Source: Chytriomyces cf. hyalinus JEL632 (lineage: Eukaryota > Chytridiomycota > Chytridiomycetes > Chytridiales > Chytriomycetaceae). Taken from it: 64,000 bases of DNA. Shown here piece by piece: positions 35,451 to 45,014 of this stretch. The notes under the pieces are model-generated. The model ran no database searches and was not told the DNA's origin. It saw only the letters and a list, made by a program, of their open reading frames with translations. Numbering within the stretch: position 1 is the stretch's first letter; the number at the start of each line of letters is the position of its first letter. Where the stretch lies: contig JAIWWG010000098.1 in NCBI GenBank assembly GCA_025435555.1, positions 43,984 through 107,983 of the forward strand, given 5' to 3'. The position numbers and the translations under genes were made by a program.

Positions 35451-35523
35451 TGCCGCCTGCGTGGATCGAACACGCTGCCTTAAGATCTTCAGTCTTACGC
35501 TCTCCCAGATGAGCTAAGGCGGC
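35451..35523 (-). tRNA. tRNA-Phe (anticodon GAA)
   Basis: The reverse strand folds perfectly as a 73-nt tRNA: acceptor GCCGCCT with AGGCGGC, D-stem GCTC/GAGC, anticodon stem TAAGA/TCTTA with loop CTGAAGA (GAA, phenylalanine), T-stem GCGTG/CACGC with loop TTCGATC, and discriminator A. No intron. A T6 run lies about 12 nt downstream on the same strand, the polymerase III terminator. Confidence 0.97.
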
Positions 35524-36254
35524 TCTGTGGACTGAGACTTAATTAGTTGTATTAACTCATGTAGTGCGCCTTCCATGTATTTTAGGAATTGTCTCCTCCG
35601 ATTATTTTTGGAGGAACTTCTCCAATTCTCTCCAACGCCACGATTTTCTCTCACTTCATTCTAATTTTTGGAAAACCTTTACTTAACTATTTAAGCGCGT
35701 CGCTTTCTTTGAATAAACTCCAGTCTCTCCATAAACTCTTAACTCTCTCTCTCTCTCTCTAAACTCAAGTCCTGAATCGAGAACCTCGTCCAATACTCGT
35801 ACCTATTCTCTATCATGGACTTTCAAATATGGGGATGATATAAAACTACTCAAACTCATTTCTCACTAACACGCAACTCCGCATACCTGTGTTTGCTTTT
35901 GTCAAGCGTCAGATACAACTGTTGATGCATTGCAAGCCAAGCATGTGTGGCGATCGGTGAGCTTGAAGCTGACGTTGATGTGGAAGCTGTTCTTGTGAGA
36001 CGGCCGCTGCTGCCGGTATAATCGTTGGTATATCTGTGCTGGTGGGATGGGTGTGTGTCGGGGTCTGTCTGTCTGTCTCTCTCAGTCTCTCTGTCACTGA
36101 GTTGAGTGGTGACAGATTCGCGTGATTCATGCAAAATGGGGAACATTGAGATGAATTCTTTTCTTTTTTGCAACCAAAACCTGACAGGTTCGATCAACGA
36201 CACTTGCTTGTCCGAAGATGCGCTGAATATCCGGCCCACAGAAATACGCACAAG
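35524..36254. other. Intergenic region upstream of FGAM synthase
   Basis: Contains a pure (CT)9 tract and a GTCT/CTCT-rich stretch around 36062–36098, both typical of promoter-proximal simple repeats. A 131-codon open frame on the reverse strand (36251–35856) runs through the repeats. It has no recognisable domain and abuts the FGAM synthase start, so I do not call it a gene. An alternative internal Met at about 36146 would still be unsupported. Confidence 0.45.
35743..35760. repeat. (CT)9 microsatellite
   Basis: Nine perfect CT dinucleotides in the intergenic region between tRNA-Phe and the FGAM synthase gene. Confidence 0.95.
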
Positions 36255-39200
36255 ATGGGTCTTCTTGTTCTTCCGGGCTCAGCCGCGCTTTCCGAGTTCA
36301 GATGTGACCAGCTGACAGACCGCATCAACAAAAAGCTTGCGTCAGAATCGGCGCCAGAAGGTGGAAAGAGCTTTGCCAAGAACGTCGGCAAAAGCTACGC
36401 AAAGAGCCAAGCGAGTGGAGTCGGGGTAGTTGCGCGTGTCGGTGCATACTTTATACATCTTGTCCAGACAACGGACAAGTTTGATGCAGCGTCGAAGGAG
36501 GGGAAAGAGACGGTCGAGACGCTGCGGATGCTTCTTCGGTTCGTGTTGTTTAGTGATGTAGGGTTGTTTGTGTTAACTCATTCTCGCAGATACGGCACGA
36601 TTGAGGGTAACACCGTGCATCCCGATGACGAGTCTATTCTTGCATCCGTTGTGTGTGAGTGCCTGTCTTGTCTGTGACTGCGCTCTCTCGCTCTGCCTTA
36701 TTCATCAATCCGTCGTGTCCAAATAATCAGCACAAGAAAAGAACAACAAGGCCGTGCTGGTTGTTCCCCGCACTGGAACGATCTCTCCATGGTCGAGCAA
36801 GGCCAGCGACATTGCGCGTATCTGCGGCCTGGGCCATCACATTACTCGAGTCGAGCGTGCGACTGTCTACGCCGTTCACTGCGTCGATCCTGCGGCGCAG
36901 ACCCACGTCCTTGACGCTGTTTCTGGCCTTGTGCACGACAGAATGACGCAGTCGATTCTATCCGTCGTGCCTGCTTTCAATGCCTCCACCCAGCCGAGAA
37001 CCATCAAAACAGTCCCTCTCGTCCAGGCATCCAAGTACGGCGGAGAGGGAGCCGCAACAGACGTCCTCATCAAAGCAAACAAGGATTGGGGTTTGGCTCT
37101 TGCCCAAGAGGAGATTTCTTACCTTGTCAAAGCCTTCCTTGGCGAGCAGCTGGGACGCGATCCCACAGATGCAGAGCTCATGATGTTTGGACAGGTGTGC
37201 ATTCCAAAATACCGTCATTCAGTACTCCACATGCGCCACTAACATTTCTTCAACAGGTCAATTCTGAACACTGCAGGCACAAAATCTTCAAAGCAGCTTG
37301 GACTATCGACAACCAAGAAAAGCCGCATTCTCTATTTGATATGATCCGCAATACCTACAAGCTGAACCCCTCGCGAATTATATCGGCCTACAGTGACAAT
37401 GCTGCCGTGCTGAATGGACCGGAGAGTTCCCGTTTCGCTGCTTCTTTGGATAGCAAAAGTGAATATGTGCTGTCCAAAGAAACTGTGCATACTCTTGCAA
37501 AGGTTGAAACTCATAACCACCCAACTGCTGTTTCCCCATTTCCTGGTGCCGCAACTGGATCTGGTGGTGAAATTCGTGACGAAGGAGGTATTCGAAATAA
37601 TCGGAATTCCTGTCGTGAAACATGCTTACGTTCCCCTTCGTTTCACAGCTGTTGGACAAGGATCGAAACCTCGAACGGGTCTTACTGGTTTCACCGTGTC
37701 CAACTTGCGAATCCCTGGATTTGTCCAGCCATGGGAAAGAAATGATTACGGCAAACCTGCACACATTGCATCAGCTTATGAAATTATGATTGAGGGACCT
37801 TTGGGAGGAGCCGCATTCAACAACGAATTCGGACGACCCAATATTTGCGGATACTTTAGAACTTTCGAAGCATCGGCGAATGGCGAAATGCGTGGATACC
37901 TCAAACCAATCATGATTGCCGGTGGAACTGGATCCGTGCGTCCTATGCATGTTTTCAAAAAGGAGATTCCTGCAGGTTTGCTTGCGTACTCTCGTTCCGA
38001 AGGTGCCCATTTTTAAATGTGCGAAAACCGATCCCTTTTTTCCCTCACAAAAAAAGGCTCTCTGATTATCGTTCTTGGTGGGCCATCAATGTTAATTGGA
38101 TTGGGTGGTGGTGCCGCTTCGTCCATGACCTCTGGAACCTCTTCCATTGACTTGGATTTTGCATCAGTTCAAAGAGACAATCCCGAAATGCAACGCCGCG
38201 CGCAAATGGTTTTGGACGCTTGCACGAATCTTGGCGATTCCTCCCCACTTCTCGCCGTCCATGATGTCGGAGCTGGAGGACTTTGCAATGGACTTCCGGA
38301 ACTCGTCCATGACAGCCACCGTGGAGCCGTTTTCGACATTCGCGCTGTCCCTTGCGATGACCCAAGCATGAGTCCCATGGAAATCTGGTGTAATGAGAGT
38401 CAAGAGCGTTACGTTCTTGCCATTGCTGCCGAGAGCAAAACCCAGTTTGAAAATATCTGTGCAAGAGAGCGGTGCCCCTTTGCTGTGGTTGGACATGCTA
38501 CTGCTGAAGAGCGCTTGATCGTGAAGGATTCGCTTCTTGGCAAGGATGTTGTGAATTTGAGCATGGACACTCTTTTCGGAAACGCGCCGCGCATGTACCG
38601 CACTGCTGAGACGAAAAAGTTTGTGGGCGAGGCCTTCAGATTGCCTGCCGGAGTTGTTGGACTGGACGAAATTGCGGCAAGAGTGTTGCGTTTCCCAGCT
38701 GTTGCAAGCAAGAGTTTCTTGATTACAATTGGAGACCGGACAGTTACTGGACTCGTTGGACGAGACCAGATGGTTGGTCCATGGCAGGTATGACGGATAG
38801 ACTGTTTGGTAGATTGAAGAATGTGTGGTCTAAACCTCATTGATTTAGGTTCCTGTGGCGGACGTGGCTGTTTCCCTCACTGGCTACAGTGACATGACTG
38901 GTGAAGCCATGTCCATGGGCGAGCGCACTCCCCTTGCTTTGATTTCTCCCGCTGCATCAGCACGAATGGCCGTTGCGGAAGCCCTTACAAACATCCTGGC
39001 TGCAAATGTCAAATCTCTCGGAGACATTCGTCTGTCGGCAAACTGGATGTCATCCGCTGACCACCCTGGAGAAGGATCTGCACTCTACGAAGGAGTCTTT
39101 GCTGTTGGAATGGACATGTGCCCCAAGCTGGGTGTGACGATCCCTGTCGGAAAAGACTCAATGTCCATGAAGACACGTTGGACCGATCCAACCACGAACG

Positions 39201-40792
39201 AAGCAAAAGCCGTGACAGCCCCACTGAGTTTGATTATTACTGCTTATGGCCCCGTCGAAAATACCTCCGAAACTCTTACCCCGGAACTGCGCCAAGTTAT
39301 AGAGGATACTGCCCTCGTGTTTGTGGATTTGGGTTACGGAAAGCAGCGAATGGGAGGAAGCTCACTGGCCCAAGTGTACAACACATTTGGTAACGAGGCT
39401 CCTGACTTTGAAGATGCCGAAGCTTTCAAGGCGTTCTGGAAAGCCATGATTGCATTGAATGAGAAGGGGAATGTTGTGTTGGCGTACCATGATCGGTCCG
39501 ACGGTGGTCTGTTCACTACTGTCGCGGAAATGGCATTTGCTGGTCATCTGGGAGTCGACTTGGACGTGACTGCACTTGGCTCTGATTACATTGCGTCCTT
39601 GTTCAACGAAGAGCTTGGTGTTGTTGTGCAGGTTCGCAAAGCGGACGTGGAATTGTTCAAGTCAACCCTCGCATCCAATGGATTCCCTGCAGCCCATGTC
39701 CACACTGTCGGAACTGTGGGATCGAAGCATTCGACTTCGTTGACTGTTCGTCACGGCGGAAAATCCATTTTTAAGGAATCTCGTGTCACTCTGCAACGCA
39801 CTTGGGCCGAAACCTCGTACAAGATGCAATCTCTGCGTGACGACCCTGTCTCGGCTCACCAAGAGTACAACTCACTTTTAGACGCAAGAGACCCAGGTCT
39901 TCAAGCACATCTCACATTCAACACCAGCGAAGTTCCCGTGCAGATTCACTTTCCGCTGTCACAAAACAAACCCAAAGTGGCTATCCTTCGTGAGCAGGGA
40001 ATTAATTCGTTTGGAGAAATGGCTTGGGCCTTTCATACTGCAGGTTTCACTTGCGTTGATGTGCACATGACGGACGTGATTGAAGCTCGGGTTAGTTTGG
40101 CTGGATTCAGTGGATTGGCATGCCCAGGTGGTTTCTCATATGGTGATGTTCTCGGAGCCGGTGCTGGTTGGGCCAAAAGTATCTTGCTCAATTCAAACGC
40201 ACGGCGAGAGCTTTCCACATTCTTTGAGAGAAAAGACACATTCACGATTGGTATCTGTAACGGCTGTCAAATGCTTGCAGGACTCAAGAGTATCATTCCT
40301 GGAGCTGCTGGGTGGCCTGTGTTTGTACGCAACAAGAGTGAACAGTTTGAGGCACGTGTTGCGACACTTGAGGTTGTGGGTGGTGAGACACTGTCAAAAG
40401 TCTTTTTCGATGGAATGGAAGGCAGCCGAATTCCTATTGCTGTTGCTCACGGTGAAGGAAAGGCTCAGTTTGTAAGCGATGCTGAGAGAGACGCAGCTGT
40501 CAGTGGTGGTGCAAACGGATGCCTGGCGCTCCGGTACGTGGACAATTATGGCGCGCCAGCTGGACCAGAAAAGTACCCGCTCAACCCGAATGGCAGTCCG
40601 TTTGGACTTGCTGGAGTGGTTAGTGTTGGTGATGGCGGAAAAGTTCTGGCGATGATGCCGCATCCAGAGCGTGTGATTCGTGGAGTTGCCAACACCTGGG
40701 CCACCCCTGGCCTGGACCGGGCTGGAGGTGAGCACAGTGGATGGATCCGCATGTTTAGAAATGCGCGATTGTGGGTTGAGCGCCAGCAGTGA
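36255..40792 (+). CDS. ADE6: Phosphoribosylformylglycinamidine (FGAM) synthase
   Basis: Converts FGAR, glutamine and ATP to FGAM, the fourth step of purine synthesis, in the cytosol. The single chain of about 1,330 residues has the usual order: N-terminal PurS-like region ([20 protein letters not shown]), linker, and the synthetase core with [58 protein letters not shown] and [20 protein letters not shown]. The C-terminal glutaminase has [11 protein letters not shown] (nucleophilic Cys) and [11 protein letters not shown] (catalytic His). Introns are short; one at about 37591–37650 is needed to join IRDEG to AVGQG, and another at 36539–36590 is 51 nt. The last coding exon from 38850 is 1.9 kb. 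All catalytic motifs are present. The ATG at 36255 gives the conserved N-terminus. Confidence 0.96.
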
Positions 40793-40909
40793 AGTGGACG
40801 AGAGTGTGTGTTTGTTTCTGTGTTTCGACGGGAAATAAAATTTAAAATTTGCAAATTTTTTTCTTGTACCGATTTCTCTGTAATTCGGTCACGAATTTTT
40901 GTCCGCGTA

Positions 40910-41878
40910 ATGCACCTCCACCAGCTCTTTGCCCATTCTCAAGAGCTTGGCGCCAGCATCGCCGTCTACCTGTGTCCGCAAGACATTGCTTCACTCAGGC
41001 TCAGCGGGAAGCTACTGTGGCTGTCGCTGGCATTCACCGGCGAGCGAGCCTTTGCCGCGATGGCTGTCACATCAAACACCCAGGACTGGGACTGGTCGTT
41101 TGCAGGGTTCCATTTATATGCGGCATTGCTGGAGCGAACTGGGTTTAACGATGACCTGTTCTCGGCTCTTCAACTCGGCTCGATCGAGCAGCATCGGGCT
41201 CGGAAATTCGGAAAACTGGCGCATGCTATCGCCTTCTCGGCAAACAATTCAGCTATAGACTGGACAACGAATAACCACGCTGCATTGCGATGGCTTATCC
41301 AGATGGGTTACGAGCGGCTTGCTTGTGACCTCGTTGCCAGCGTCAGCAGCAGCACTGATGAGACATACCTGCAGACTCTGCTGCCATGTGCTACGTATGG
41401 CCGTCTTGAAGTGTTACGGGCACTGTTGCATCAGAATTCGGCCCATTTTATTCCGCGAGGGGCGTTGCGGTTGTGCCTCACTTCAGCGGCTCATAACGGT
41501 CATACGGAGGTTGTGGCAACGCTTCTGTTTTGCGGATTTGTGCCCCCCGATGCAGATGCATACCTCGGTTTCCTCTACGCATGCAAGCTTGGGCATATGA
41601 GCGTGGTGAACGTGTACCTGTCGACGTTTGGGTTCGGGCGATTCAAGGCCAAACGTACTCGATCAAAGTGGAGAGAAAGCTTCAAAGAACTGTTGAGATT
41701 GTTGGGAAGGCGTTATGTGCCGGCGGCTGTAATGACGGTTGTTGCGCATGGAATTTTCCTGGCGAATGATGCGGGGATGGAGGAGATGAAGGAGTTGCTG
41801 GTGGCGTATCTGAAAGGGGTCAGAGGAAAGAGGTTAATTCTGCGGCGACGGAGGTGGATGCGACGCAGGCAGCAGTAG
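40910..41878 (+). CDS. Ankyrin-repeat-like protein
   Basis: A single-exon gene of 322 residues. The N-terminus (MHLHQLFAHSQELGASIAVY, then LCPQDIASLRLSGKLLWLSL) resembles an F-box-like helix pair. Degenerate ankyrin repeats follow, e.g. ATYGRLEVLRALLHQN and SAAHNGHTEVVATLLFCGF, with the A-x-x-G-x-x-x-V-V-x-x-L-L pattern. The last 30 residues are strongly basic (RLILRRRRWMRRRQQ). Small intronless ankyrin proteins with an N-terminal F-box-like segment are common in chytrid genomes. A longer frame opens at 40808, but 40910 gives the sensible N-terminus. The role is unknown; protein–protein interaction is inferred. Confidence 0.7.
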   Translation: MHLHQLFAHSQELGASIAVYLCPQDIASLRLSGKLLWLSLAFTGERAFAAMAVTSNTQDWDWSFAGFHLYAALLERTGFNDDLFSALQLGSIEQHRARKFGKLAHAIAFSANNSAIDWTTNNHAALRWLIQMGYERLACDLVASVSSSTDETYLQTLLPCATYGRLEVLRALLHQNSAHFIPRGALRLCLTSAAHNGHTEVVATLLFCGFVPPDADAYLGFLYACKLGHMSVVNVYLSTFGFGRFKAKRTRSKWRESFKELLRLLGRRYVPAAVMTVVAHGIFLANDAGMEEMKELLVAYLKGVRGKRLILRRRRWMRRRQQ

Positions 41879-42406
41879 CGAAATGCGAGGCTTGGGACTT
41901 CCTGAGTGGGCGTCTTTTGCGATCGACTATGGGAACAAACTTGCTGTTCAAGTTGCTGACGAACTTTCGATGATGAAATGGGGAGGATTTGCAGGGGGGG
42001 AGCGTATTATGCATGTAAAAAAGAAGACCAACGTAGAAATAAACTGGCTGAATACTCGAGCGTTCTCGATGGAAACAAACACGCTGTTTGTTCTTTCTGC
42101 GATTGTTTGGTTGATGGCCTAAACGCGGGTCTCGATTTGTTTGGCGAAGTTGGTCAGCGTTTTTATGGACGACATGTAACTCACATATGCAACCAGCGTC
42201 CACGCCGCTGATCCGACTAGCATTCACATCCACAATTCAACTAATTAGAAGTAGCGGCATTTTGAAATGTGAGAGATGGTTTGTCAAGGACCGAGTTGTC
42301 ACTCGCCGGGACAAAACAAAAAGAAAAGACGTCTGCTCTCGTTGGCCTTCGTTGAAGCCCTGAATTAGCGCCTGATCCGTCTGTGTGATATCAATAGTTG
42401 GCAATA
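41879..42406. other. Intergenic with one possible tiny reverse-strand ORF
   Basis: Between the ankyrin-like gene and the PAH-domain gene. Apart from the short ORF described at 42119–42223 I see no coding or RNA features. The right end should contain the PAH gene promoter. Confidence 0.4.
42119..42223 (-). CDS. Possible 34-residue single-helix membrane peptide
   Basis: A short complete ORF with start at 42223 and stop at 42119–42121. It begins MLVGSAAWTLVAYVSYMSSI and ends KTLTNFAKQIETRV: a hydrophobic helix followed by an amphipathic basic tail, the shape of small mitochondrial or ER tail-anchored subunits. An in-frame TGA lies directly before the ATG. AG dinucleotides just inside the ORF mean it could instead be a last exon of a small spliced gene. 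The low length makes chance occurrence quite possible. Confidence 0.2.
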   Translation of the reverse strand: MLVGSAAWTLVAYVSYMSSIKTLTNFAKQIETRV

Positions 42407-43403
42407 ATGGATTTGACTGCTGCTACTACTCAGTTTATCGCAAGGGCGCGGCGCATGGCGTGCGTGGATCTTCATATTCTCGATCAAGTTGTGGATATTC
42501 TCTCGTCCACGTTTCTGCTGAACATGTGAGTCACTTTGGCTGTCGGGCCCGTCTCTCCGTTTCTTAAACTGACCCCAACGCCAGATTCAACTTCACAACT
42601 TACTCACACGTGGAGAACCTCCTCAAACCAAGCACACTGCTTCAAAACGACTTCAAAACAACCTTCTCGGCATTCAACTTTGACGCCGGCAACAATTACC
42701 CAAACTCAAAATTTTCAGCGTCCCCAAGTCTGGCCTTGCCCGTGTCAGCGATCGGCGAAGGAATCGAATTCGGCGTGCAAGAGCCGTTTATTACCCCGGC
42801 ACAGAATTATTCCAATACCTCGGCTTTTCAAGGCACGCAAAACTGCAACGCGGTCAACCCGTTTCAGAGGCATTCTGGCACCGAATATCCGTACCCTTCC
42901 AAAAACAATCCCCCCAGCGAATACTATGGCTCTGAACTGCACGCACAGCACCCGCTTCCGTCCTACGGAGGGCAGCAGACAAATGGGTCGTACTACGACT
43001 CGGTGGGAGACAGATACATGCAGCACATGAAAATGCAGCTGACCATGGACCCCGATCGACTGAGCGCATTTCAAGATATTGTCAATTCACTTCACAGGTT
43101 TGTACTCTTGTAACCGACATCTTGAAGCTGACTTTGTAAACCAGAATGGACACTCTGGAAGCAGCACAGCGTGTCGCGTACCTGCTGCGGCATACCCCGC
43201 AGCTGCTGGAAGGTTTTAATACCCTCCTCCCAGCAGGATACAGCCTCATTGTCACGCAGGATTCAAACGCACCCGTCACGATCAAAACACCGTGGAAGAG
43301 CGTAACGCTTGTTCGAATGGACGGCGTCGCTGCCGCCCAGTGCGGTACTACTGCGCAAACAGGGAAGACGGATGTCCCGCCAAGCGCCGAGTTTATGGGC
43401 TGA
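42407..43403 (+). CDS. Small protein with one paired amphipathic helix (PAH) domain
   Basis: Three exons (42407–42525, 42585–43097, 43145–43403) join in phase to about 296 residues. The C-terminal third has the PAH signature: DPDRLSAFQDIVNSLHR, then AAQRVAYLLRHTPQLLEGFN and TLLPAGYSL, equivalent to SIN3 sequences ending in GFNxFLPxGY. The N-terminal exons are Asn/Ser/Pro-rich with a short helical start (MDLTAATTQFIARARRMACV). SIN3 has several PAH domains and a large HDAC-interaction region; neither is present, so this is a stand-alone PAH protein, perhaps a transcription-factor-binding adaptor. An AATAAA signal overlaps the end (43412). The stop is followed in the same frame by TRM13. Confidence 0.8.
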
Positions 43404-43463
43404 GTTCATAGAATAAAAATCATCCCAACGCCCAAACAACCTGACCCACCAAAGCCGCATCAA

Positions 43464-45001
43464 TGCCACCATCTCGTTGTGAACAAGAACCGGTACTGTC
43501 CCTTGCGCATCTCAGACTCCAGCAACCAGAAGTTCTATCCGAACCACGATCCGGCAAAGTTGGCCGAAAGAGTTCCATGTCCTGTGCATCCAACGCACAC
43601 AGTGTTCATCAAAGATTTCTCGAAGCACGCGAAAAAGTGTTCTCGTACAACATTCGAAACTTGCGCATTCTACCCCTGTGATGTGAATCTGCCCAGACGA
43701 ACCTTGTCCAGAAGCCAAAGCTGTCTGAACTACCCCTGGCGCAGCTGTCGGAGTTGTTTGATCGAATACGCAAATGCTTTTCGGACATGGACAAGCATAG
43801 CATGCCATACAAGGGTCCACTGAATCTGACTGACGCTGATTCCGCATTCGAAGGTGTGAGCGAGACAAAGAGTGTGCGCCAGATCAAGGCGCTTCTTGGC
43901 ATCATGGACAACCATTCGCTGCTTTCGAATAAGGACGTGTTTGTCGAAATGGGATGCCGGACTGCGGAACTGTGTGCGTGTGTTTCCGTTGAGCATTGCG
44001 AACCTGTGCTGACTACAAAAGCAAAATACTACAGCCCACTGCTTGAACAAGACAGTTCGAAGGCAAATATCCAGCTCAATATCATCCACCGAAAAGGACG
44101 CAGGAGCTCCAAGATTTATTCTGGTTGATAGAGAAACGAGCCGATGGAAAGTCAAAATGAACGAAGGTCACTTTGAAAAGATCAAGATTGACATCAAAGA
44201 TTTGGTGCTTCAGAAGTGCAAATGGCTCGAAACTGGCAGGGCCTCAGACGAGACTGGCGGTGTTTTCTGCATTTCGAAACATTTGTTAGTTGTTGATCTC
44301 GTTGTTGTTCACGCGTTAATCACATCTGTTCCTCCAGATGCGGTGCTGGAACAGATCTGGCCCTGAGATATCTTTCCAACTACGCGCTTGAATCTCGACC
44401 GATGCGCTTGCGGGCAATTCAGGTTCAGTCGCCACAAACGCGCCTGAAGCATATTCTGACACCCGACAGCAACCGTGTTTAAATCCAGATTGCTCTTTGC
44501 TACCAACATCGCTGCACTTTCGAATCATACGTCCACCCAAAGTTCATCACGGACTATCTCAAATTCAGGCCGACCGAATTTTCATTTCTGTGTCAAATAT
44601 CCTCCTGGGGAGCGTCACCGCCGGCCGATCAATCGAATCCCAAAAAGCGCCGAAAGTTTGAGGGTCTCAATGATGCCTCAAATCAAACGCCAAATGAAGA
44701 ACAAAACTCGGGAGATGATGAGCATCATGCTCCCGACCTTGACGAAGATTCATCCACTCAACTTCATTTCTCGCGTTTAAAACAAGAGCAACGGCGAGAA
44801 CTCGGGCGTATGGCAAAGGCTTTACTGAACGGAGGGAGACTCCGATTCCTTCGCGAAACACTTGGTTGCAACACAGCCCAAGTTGCAGAGTACATAGGCT
44901 GCGATGTGACTCCCGAGAACACGGTTGGGTGTGTTGGTGGAACAGGGCAAATACAAACTGTGTCTCCTCGTTTCTTTCTTTTTGTTTTTTGCGCAAGTTG
45001 A
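43464..45001 (+). CDS. TRM13: TRM13, tRNA 2'-O-methyltransferase (position 4)
   Basis: TRM13 methylates the ribose of nucleotide 4 in the acceptor stem of some tRNAs (Pro, Gly, His in yeast). The N-terminus has the TRM13 CCCH finger (QCHHLVVNKNRYC), then a CHHC finger (VPCPVHPTHTVFIKDFSKHA, KKC). The methyltransferase region has DVFVEMGCRTAEL, APRFILVDRETSRWKVKM, FCISKHL joined to CGAGTDLALRYL, and IALCYQHRCTFESYV, all diagnostic. The C-terminus includes GRMAKALLNGGRLRFLRETL. Small introns are needed: about 43683–43720 (38 nt), one ending at 44021, one ending at 44338, and one at about 44421–44480. No in-frame ATG lies between the preceding stop (43401) and the first finger, so the true start must be in an upstream exon; 43464 marks the first conserved codon. 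The last residues are uncertain. Confidence 0.85.
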
Positions 45002-45014
45002 ATATTAAAAAGAA

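Noticed and set aside
35856-36251. 131-codon reverse-strand ORF beside the FGAM synthase start
   Set aside because: It runs through CTGT/CTCT simple repeats, has no recognisable feature and occupies the likely promoter of FGAM synthase.
41883-42233. Mid-length ORFs on both strands after the ankyrin gene
   Set aside because: They overlap each other and the ankyrin gene's basic tail, and show no domain.
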